Shown piece by piece: positions 8,115 to 11,420 of a stretch of DNA of 11,420 nt (position 1 is its first letter; each line of letters opens with the position of its first letter). The stretch is from an uncultured Clostridium sp. (lineage in GTDB: Bacteria; Bacillota_A; Clostridia; Lachnospirales; Lachnospiraceae). The position numbers and the translations under genes were made by a program. The stretch spans positions 1 through 11,420 of the forward strand of contig USQV01000013.1 of the NCBI GenBank assembly GCA_900556965.1, in the 5' to 3' direction. Below the pieces are notes generated by a model. The model searched no databases, had not been told where the DNA came from, and was given only the letters and a program-made list of their open reading frames with translations.

Positions 8115-8240
8115 ATAAAAACATATTCAACAATCCACGAACTTGGTGTACTTAAGGATTTATCTGAAATCTTGGGGATTTTGAAGGTCTATATTAATCA
8201 TGAGCAGTTATCGTTATCGGTAACAAAAGCTCATTGGTAG
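8115..8240 (+). pseudogene. Decayed or atypical 41-codon ORF with ATA at the start position
   Basis: A strong Shine-Dalgarno-like AGGAAGG (8102-8108) is followed after 6 nt by ATA (8115), where an ATG would be expected. The frame then stays open for 41 codons to TAG at 8238-8240. The predicted peptide contains HELGVLKDLSEILGI and ends LSLSVTKAHW, a plausible amphipathic composition rather than low-complexity noise. Directly upstream a 27-codon frame in another phase (8020-8103, starting ATG) ends at a TAG that overlaps this ribosome site. I do not recognise either product. The simplest reading is the broken remains of a small gene or transposase fragment. A real AUA- or otherwise started peptide, or chance, is also possible. 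Confidence 0.25.
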
Positions 8241-8243
8241 TTT

Positions 8244-8425
8244 GAACCTGGCTTGGCGTCGGAAGGTTCCGTTAGGTCTGATCGTTTGGTTTTCTGGCTG
8301 GCATAATTCCAGCCGTTAAGGGTAAATGGAAGCTGCTTCGCAGCCCCTTGACTGCCTTGTATCACGGGGAAACATGGACGTTGTAGATAGTTTGTAGACA
8401 CTGAAAAAGGGGTCCGGCCTTTTTT
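8244..8425 (+). ncRNA. Candidate structured RNA: chained hairpins ending in a terminator
   Basis: Read on the plus strand, four stems follow one another. GAACC/GGTTC pairs 8244-8248 with 8265-8269. GGCTGG/CCAGCC pairs 8296-8301 with 8309-8314 around a 7-nt loop. Abutting it, GTTAAGGG/CCCTTGAC pairs 8315-8322 with 8345-8352 with one G-U; inside lies the hairpin GCTGC-TTC-GCAGC (8332-8344), which stacks directly on the outer stem and leaves a 9-nt bulge (8323-8331). The terminator at 8404-8425 follows. TTGTAGA occurs twice 11 nt apart (8381, 8392). No known riboswitch, 6S, tmRNA, RNase P or SRP motif was recognised and no clear plus-strand promoter was found, so this is a structural suggestion only. 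The stems are equally visible on the minus strand. Confidence 0.3.
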
Positions 8426-8482
8426 GTTCTATCCTGACTCGTTTAAGCGATTGGATATCCCCTTGCAACCATGCCCGTGATA
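8360..8482. repeat. 123-bp inverted-repeat unit flanked by TA (MITE-like)
   Basis: TATCACGGG (8360-8368), a GAAA interruption, then CATGG (8373-8377) on the left is matched on the right by CCATG (8469-8473) directly joined to CCCGTGATA (8474-8482). This is 14 complementary positions with one 4-nt bulge. If the outermost TA on each side is a target duplication, the core is TCACGGG...CCCGTGA bounded by TA, the insertion pattern of IS630/Tc1-type elements. The interior carries the A-tract/T-tract terminator and a small TATCC/GGATA repeat but no coding capacity. It may instead be the closing stem of an RNA, though the internal T-run argues against full transcription. Confidence 0.4.
8404..8425. 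terminator. Bidirectional A-tract/T-tract terminator
   Basis: AAAAAGG (8404-8410), a 7-nt loop (GGTCCGG) and CCTTTTT (8418-8424) plus one more T form a hairpin with a T-run on either strand. The GC part of the stem is short, so its strength is uncertain. It would end plus-strand transcripts from the 8100-8400 stretch and keep minus-strand read-through out of the fab operon. Confidence 0.45.
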
Positions 8483-8502
8483 TGATATATTGATAATATC
8501 AA
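8463..8502 (+). promoter_or_regulatory. Candidate promoter with overlapping palindrome for the Rpn nuclease gene
   Basis: TTGCAA (8463-8468) and TATATT (8486-8491) are spaced by 17 bp. The perfect palindrome TTGATA-A-TATCAA (8490-8502) starts at the end of the -10 box and would cover the transcription start near 8498, a suitable place for a repressor. The promoter elements lie across the right arm of the inverted-repeat unit at 8360-8482. The leader to the ATG would be about 118 nt. Confidence 0.4.
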
Positions 8503-8615
8503 GCATATATTTCTCTTTATCATCACTTCATATTTATCTTACATTCTGTTCTGGGATCGATCTGAGAAAATCTTATGCTTATCCAATTTATCAACAATTG
8601 AAGGGCAGGAGATGA

Positions 8616-9515
8616 ATGAAAAACAGAATTTTGACAAGAGCAAGGAGAGATCATAAGGACACCTTGTTCCGGATGATTTTCAGCACAAGGGAAAATCTGC
8701 TAAGTCTATACAATGCGGTGAATCATTCGCATTATACGGATCCGGCGGAACTGGAAATCGTGACATTGAAAAATGCAGTATACATGAATATGAAAAATGA
8801 TCAGGCATTTCTATTGGACATGCAGCTAAATCTGTATGAACATCAGTCAACATGGAATCCCAATATGCCGCTGCGTTTTCTGATCTATGTGGCGAAAGAG
8901 TTCCAGATGCTGATCCGGGATCGGACGCTGTACGCCTCAACCTTAGTGGAGCTTCCTACTCCTCATTTTGTGGTATTTTACAATGGCGAGGAGGATCGCG
9001 AGGCGGAAAGTGAACTTAGATTGTCACACTCTTTTAAACAGAAAATAGATACGCCGGAATTAGAGCTGATAGTAAAGGTTTTAAATATCAATCCGGACAA
9101 GCAGCAGGCGGTTCTGGACGCATGTAAGTTGCTGAAGGAATATATGTTGTTAGTGAACAAAATTCGGAAATATGCAGCCGGGGACGGAGACATAAATATG
9201 GCAGTCGAGCAGGCGGTAACGGAATGTATCGAGGAAAATATACTGGGTGATTTCCTGAGGAAGAATCGAACGGAGGCGATCGAAGTGTGTATCTTTGAAT
9301 ATGATGAAAAACGTGAGAAGGAACTGATCCGAAAAGCAGAATTTGCGGAAGGCGAGAAAATCGGCCGTGAAACCGGTGTGAAGGAAGGAATTGACCGTGT
9401 ACTTGAGATCTACAGCCTTTTCCGAAAAAAGCACACAGAAAGCCAGATCGCAGCAGAAACCGGCTTGGAACTGCAGGCGGTTCGGGAAATTCTGGAACGA
9501 TTTGAGCAGGCATAA
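8616..9515 (+). CDS. Rpn-family PD-(D/E)XK nuclease ('transposase')
   Basis: The 299-residue product belongs to the Rpn/PDDEXK-family transposase-like proteins found in many copies in Lachnospiraceae. Residues 1-150 hold the nuclease core: KDTLFRMIF at the N-terminus, then VTLKNAVYMNMKND, Asp68 in FLLDMQLNLYEHQS and Glu75 in the same segment, which fit the metal-binding part of the fold, followed by NPNMPLRFLIYVA. A helical middle ends in a charged stretch with GRETGVKEGI-type turns. The last 30 residues (HTESQIAAETGLELQAVREIL) look like a helix-turn-helix and may bind DNA. The ATG at 8616 is in frame with the family start MKNRILTRARRDHKD; AGGAG lies 4 nt upstream, slightly close. No terminal repeats frame the gene, so its mobility is unproven. 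Relatives of Escherichia coli RpnA promote RecA-independent recombination. Confidence 0.85.
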   Translation: MKNRILTRARRDHKDTLFRMIFSTRENLLSLYNAVNHSHYTDPAELEIVTLKNAVYMNMKNDQAFLLDMQLNLYEHQSTWNPNMPLRFLIYVAKEFQMLIRDRTLYASTLVELPTPHFVVFYNGEEDREAESELRLSHSFKQKIDTPELELIVKVLNINPDKQQAVLDACKLLKEYMLLVNKIRKYAAGDGDINMAVEQAVTECIEENILGDFLRKNRTEAIEVCIFEYDEKREKELIRKAEFAEGEKIGRETGVKEGIDRVLEIYSLFRKKHTESQIAAETGLELQAVREILERFEQA

Positions 9516-9649
9516 AATTCAAGTCGAACGTCCGTTGATCTATCTGGAAAAGGCAGAAAAGATGACCTGCAGTATCTGCGGTTTGTGGGAAAGATGTCCG
9601 TTTTACCTTTGATTTACGTGGGATAAAGCCATTTTTTTATGATTTATTC

Positions 9650-9678
9650 TTGACAAATGACCCGGCGTGAGCTATTAT
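9650..9678 (+). promoter_or_regulatory. Sigma-A promoter of the fructoselysine operon
   Basis: TTGACA (9650-9655) and TATTAT (9673-9678) are separated by exactly 17 bp. The -35 is perfect and the -10 matches at five of six positions. The start would fall near 9685, giving a leader of about 45 nt before frlD. A promoter this strong for a catabolic operon implies tight repression. Confidence 0.8.
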
Positions 9679-9701
9679 ACATAATATAACATTATATAAT
9701 G
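9673..9701. promoter_or_regulatory. Tandem palindromes at the frl transcription start (candidate operator)
   Basis: TATTAT-AC-ATAATA (9673-9686) contains the -10 box, and CATTATATAATG (9690-9701) follows after 3 nt. Both are perfect inverted repeats. Their position across the -10 and start site is typical of a repressor operator; a GntR-family regulator such as FrlR is a reasonable guess from known frl loci. The AT-only composition of the first palindrome makes chance more likely for it than for the second. Confidence 0.5.
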
Positions 9702-9728
9702 ATATACAACCTATAAAGGAGATCGACA

Positions 9729-10595
9729 ATGCGGGTAATCGGTATTGGAGACAACGTGTGCGATAAGTATGAGCACCTGAAGACCATGTTCCCCGGCGGA
9801 CAGGCACTCAACTTTTCGGTTTACGCAAAAATGCTTGGCGCGGATGCTTCCTATATGGGAGTGTTCGGACGTGATGAGGTTGCAAGCCATGTCATAGCAA
9901 CATTGGATGAGCTGGGAGTGGAACATGGACATTGCAGACAGTATGATGGGGAAAACGGCTATGCGAGAGTTACTCTGGTAGATGGAGACCGCGTTTTTCT
10001 CGGCAGCAATAAAGGTGGGATCACAAAAGAAAGACCGATAAAGCTGACGGAGGACGATATCCGCTATATTAAGAGCTTTTCGCATGTCCACACAAGTAAT
10101 AACGGCTACTTTGACAGCCAGCTGGCAAAGGTTAAGGAGGCGGGCATTTCTCTGTCCTATGATTTCTCCGGCCAGTGGAAGGTTGAAGAAAAGGTAGCTG
10201 CTGCGGCACCGTATGCGGACTATGCATTCTTATCCTGCGGAGAATTGCCGGAGGATGAGGTACAGGAGATCTGTAAAAAAATGAAGAAGGCAGGCTGCGG
10301 GAAGGTCATTGCGACCTGCGGAAGCCGTGGGGCCGTATTCTATGACGGAGAGATATTTATGTCACAGGCTCCGAAACTGGTAGAGGCATTCGATACGCTC
10401 GGTGCCGGAGATTCCTTTGCGACGGCCTTTCTTCTTTCGATCCTCGAAAGTGAGGAAAAGGAACCGGAGAAGATGCGGTCGGATAAAGCCTTTTATCAGG
10501 CAGAATTAAAGAAAGCCATGGAAGCAGGGGCGGAATTTGCGTCCCAGACCTGTATGGTTCAGGGAGCTTTCGGACACGGAAAGCATTTTGAATGA
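9729..10595 (+). CDS. frlD: Fructoselysine 6-kinase (PfkB family)
   Basis: FrlD phosphorylates fructoselysine, the Amadori product of glucose and lysine, at carbon 6 in the cytoplasm. The 288-residue product is a PfkB/ribokinase-fold sugar kinase. GDNVCDKY at residues 7-14 and PGGQALNFSVYAKMLGA (22-38) match FrlD from E. coli in memory (GDNCVDIY, SGGNAVNVAVYCTRYG). The PfkB signature DTLGAGDSF (222-230) holds the catalytic Asp228, and QGAFG near the C-terminus is also FrlD-like (QYHGAW). It is about 27 residues longer than E. coli FrlD; a charged, helix-like insert near residues 240-262 accounts for most of this. AAAGGAG with 7-nt spacing precedes the ATG at 9729. With frlB next door the substrate is fairly secure, but glucoselysine or another fructosamine remains possible. 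Confidence 0.88.
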   Translation: MRVIGIGDNVCDKYEHLKTMFPGGQALNFSVYAKMLGADASYMGVFGRDEVASHVIATLDELGVEHGHCRQYDGENGYARVTLVDGDRVFLGSNKGGITKERPIKLTEDDIRYIKSFSHVHTSNNGYFDSQLAKVKEAGISLSYDFSGQWKVEEKVAAAAPYADYAFLSCGELPEDEVQEICKKMKKAGCGKVIATCGSRGAVFYDGEIFMSQAPKLVEAFDTLGAGDSFATAFLLSILESEEKEPEKMRSDKAFYQAELKKAMEAGAEFASQTCMVQGAFGHGKHFE

Positions 10596-10702
10596 AGATA
10601 AGCATTCCGCTGCTTAAAGTGTGCGGAACAATAGGCGAAGCAACTGTGTTCATGAGCAAGCTGCGAAAGCGGATTGCGATCGTTCACTTCATTTATGAGT
10701 AA
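10592..10702 (+). CDS. Possible 36-residue micro-ORF between frlD and frlB
   Basis: An ATG overlaps the frlD stop codon in the ATGA arrangement typical of translational coupling. The frame stays open for 36 codons and ends in TAA at 10700-10702, two bases before the frlB ribosome site (AGGAGG, 10705-10710). It therefore fills the 122-bp gap exactly. The peptide starts MKISIPLLKVCGTIGEATV, is basic in the middle (KLRKR) and ends hydrophobic (IAIVHFIYE). I recognise no family. No good Shine-Dalgarno precedes it, so expression would depend on coupling. A chance ORF of this length is common; the hairpin TTCCGC/GCGGAA (10604-10609 with 10622-10627) in the same place may be the real function of the gap. 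Confidence 0.25.
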   Translation: MKISIPLLKVCGTIGEATVFMSKLRKRIAIVHFIYE

Positions 10703-10717
10703 TCAGGAGGAATAAAA

Positions 10718-11420
10718 ATGACAGTAAAAGAAATCGTAGCAGAAATCAAACAGAAAATGGATAAAGTCGGCGGATTAAAACATGTATACTTTGTAGCCTG
10801 CGGCGGCTCCAAGGCAGCAATTTTCCCGGGATTATATCTTTTACAGAGTGAGGCAAAGAATTTTAGTGCCACAACCTATACAAGTAACGAATTTGTTCAT
10901 GCAACACCGAAGGAACTGGATGAGAGATGCGTGGCTGTAATCTGCTCCTTAAAGGCAACAGCAGAAACAGTAGAGGCAGTAAAGACCGCAAATGCGGCAG
11001 GAGCTATCACCATTGCCATGACAGGAAATATGCAGACAGGAATGGCAAAGGTAGGACAGTATGTAGTTACATATTCCAACGGTGACGATCAGGTATACAG
11101 CGATTCCAACCAGGCCAATGCTTTAAGGATCGGCTTTGAGCTGCTCCATCAGTTTGAAAACTGGGATAAGTACGAAAAGGCAATGGATGCCTATAAATAT
11201 ATTGATGAGATCGTTGAAAACGGCAAGAAGAACTGCCTCGCTGCAGCAAAGGAATGGGCAGAGAAAGAAAAAGACGAGCCGATCTTCTACGTACTGGCTT
11301 CCGGCCCGAACTACGGAGTTGCTTACTCCATGTGCTGCTGCCACTTCATGGAAATGCAGTGGAAGCATGCCGTATGCCTCCATACAGGTGAATACTTCCA
11401 TGGCCCGTTTGAGACGACCG
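10718..11420 (+). CDS. frlB: Fructoselysine-6-phosphate deglycase, first 234 codons (cut by window edge)
   Basis: FrlB splits fructoselysine 6-phosphate into glucose 6-phosphate and lysine. The visible part holds the first SIS (sugar isomerase) domain, with HVYFVACGGSKAA at residues 22-34 and ICSLKATAETVEA (75-87) in place of the usual SIS phosphate-binding serine motif. It also holds the start of the second domain, with YVLASGPNYGVAYS (191-204) and GEYFHGPFE (224-232). The last motif matches the deglycase/GFAT-type EF-HGP segment, in which Glu225 is the likely catalytic acid by analogy with related deglycases. E. coli FrlB is about 340 residues, so roughly 100 are missing beyond the edge. 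AGGAGG with 7-nt spacing sets the ATG at 10718. Another fructosamine-phosphate deglycase is the main alternative. Confidence 0.87.
   Translation, partial: MTVKEIVAEIKQKMDKVGGLKHVYFVACGGSKAAIFPGLYLLQSEAKNFSATTYTSNEFVHATPKELDERCVAVICSLKATAETVEAVKTANAAGAITIAMTGNMQTGMAKVGQYVVTYSNGDDQVYSDSNQANALRIGFELLHQFENWDKYEKAMDAYKYIDEIVENGKKNCLAAAKEWAEKEKDEPIFYVLASGPNYGVAYSMCCCHFMEMQWKHAVCLHTGEYFHGPFETT

Larger units (their letters stand above)
7931..8615. other. Gene-poor intergenic region with dense inverted repeats
   Basis: About 685 bp separate the divergent fabH (minus) and Rpn nuclease (plus) genes, and no convincing intact gene lies in it. From left to right it holds the fabH leader with its palindromic operator and promoter (to 8032), a 9-bp imperfect hairpin (8047-8086), a 41-codon ORF lacking a normal start (8115-8240), a cluster of hairpins (8244-8352), a two-way terminator (8404-8425) lying inside a 123-bp inverted-repeat unit (8360-8482), a candidate promoter and palindrome (8463-8502), and an AT-rich leader with nothing recognisable up to the nuclease ribosome site. 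The mix suggests an insertion-prone spot with element debris. Confidence 0.6.

Noticed and set aside
8244..8482. Known RNA classes (6S RNA, tmRNA, RNase P RNA, SRP RNA, tRNA, common riboswitches)
   Set aside because: No class-defining conserved segment was seen. A 6S-like closing stem from the 8360/8474 repeat is undercut by the terminator T-run inside it.
9565..9582. Terminator after the Rpn gene
   Set aside because: ACC-GCA/TGC-GGT forms a small hairpin with a one-base bulge, but no T-run follows, so it is not a credible intrinsic terminator.
9391..9612. 73-codon frame overlapping the end of the Rpn gene, with a CxxC...C tail
   Set aside because: Most of it is an out-of-phase reading of the nuclease gene. 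Only about 30 codons lie beyond, and the cysteines look like chance.
1..11420. CRISPR array, prophage attachment site, toxin-antitoxin pair or other defence system
   Set aside because: No regularly spaced repeats, integrase, or recognisable toxin/antitoxin or defence genes are present; the only nuclease is the Rpn-family protein.

Overview
The window reads as part of a low-to-mid GC Firmicutes chromosome, most likely a gut Lachnospiraceae-type Clostridia. Three things suggest this: a complete type II fatty-acid synthesis operon in the Streptococcus/Clostridium gene order with FabK as its enoyl reductase, a solitary Rpn-type PD-(D/E)XK nuclease/'transposase' of the form abundant in Lachnospiraceae, and a fructoselysine (Amadori product) utilisation locus. 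The assignment rests on gene content and protein similarity recalled from memory; no search was run.

Region 1 (1-7930, minus strand). Ten tightly packed genes are read right to left: fabH, acpP, fabK, fabD, fabG, fabF, accB, fabZ, accC and accD (cut by the left edge; accA is expected beyond it). AccB, AccC and AccD supply three of the four acetyl-CoA carboxylase parts that make malonyl-CoA. FabD loads malonate onto AcpP, FabH starts the chain, FabF elongates it, and FabG, FabZ and FabK carry out the ketoreduction, dehydration and enoyl reduction. All active-site residues I looked for are present. Gaps are 3-61 bp, and a good Shine-Dalgarno precedes most genes. The operon is driven by a near-consensus promoter (TTGACA, 17-bp spacer, TAGTAT; 8004-8032). 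Just downstream lies a FabT/MarR-like palindrome (7970-7992). No fabT gene is present in the window, although related operons usually carry one next to fabH.

Region 2 (7931-8615). This gene-poor stretch of about 685 bp is not empty. It holds the fab promoter and operator, a short hairpin, a decayed or atypical 41-codon ORF with an ATA in the start position, a cluster of nested hairpins ending in an A-tract/T-tract bidirectional terminator (candidate structured RNA), and a 123-bp inverted-repeat unit flanked by TA, which looks like a MITE or transposon remnant. A plausible promoter for the next gene lies across the right end of that unit.

Region 3 (8616-9515, plus strand). An intact Rpn-family PD-(D/E)XK nuclease gene stands alone.

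Region 4 (9650-11420, plus strand). The fructoselysine locus starts with a near-perfect promoter and two adjacent palindromes at the transcription start, followed by frlD (fructoselysine 6-kinase), a possible 36-codon micro-ORF that fills the gap, and frlB (fructoselysine-6-phosphate deglycase, cut by the right edge). FrlD phosphorylates fructoselysine, and FrlB splits the product into glucose 6-phosphate and lysine. The transporter and regulator are not in view.
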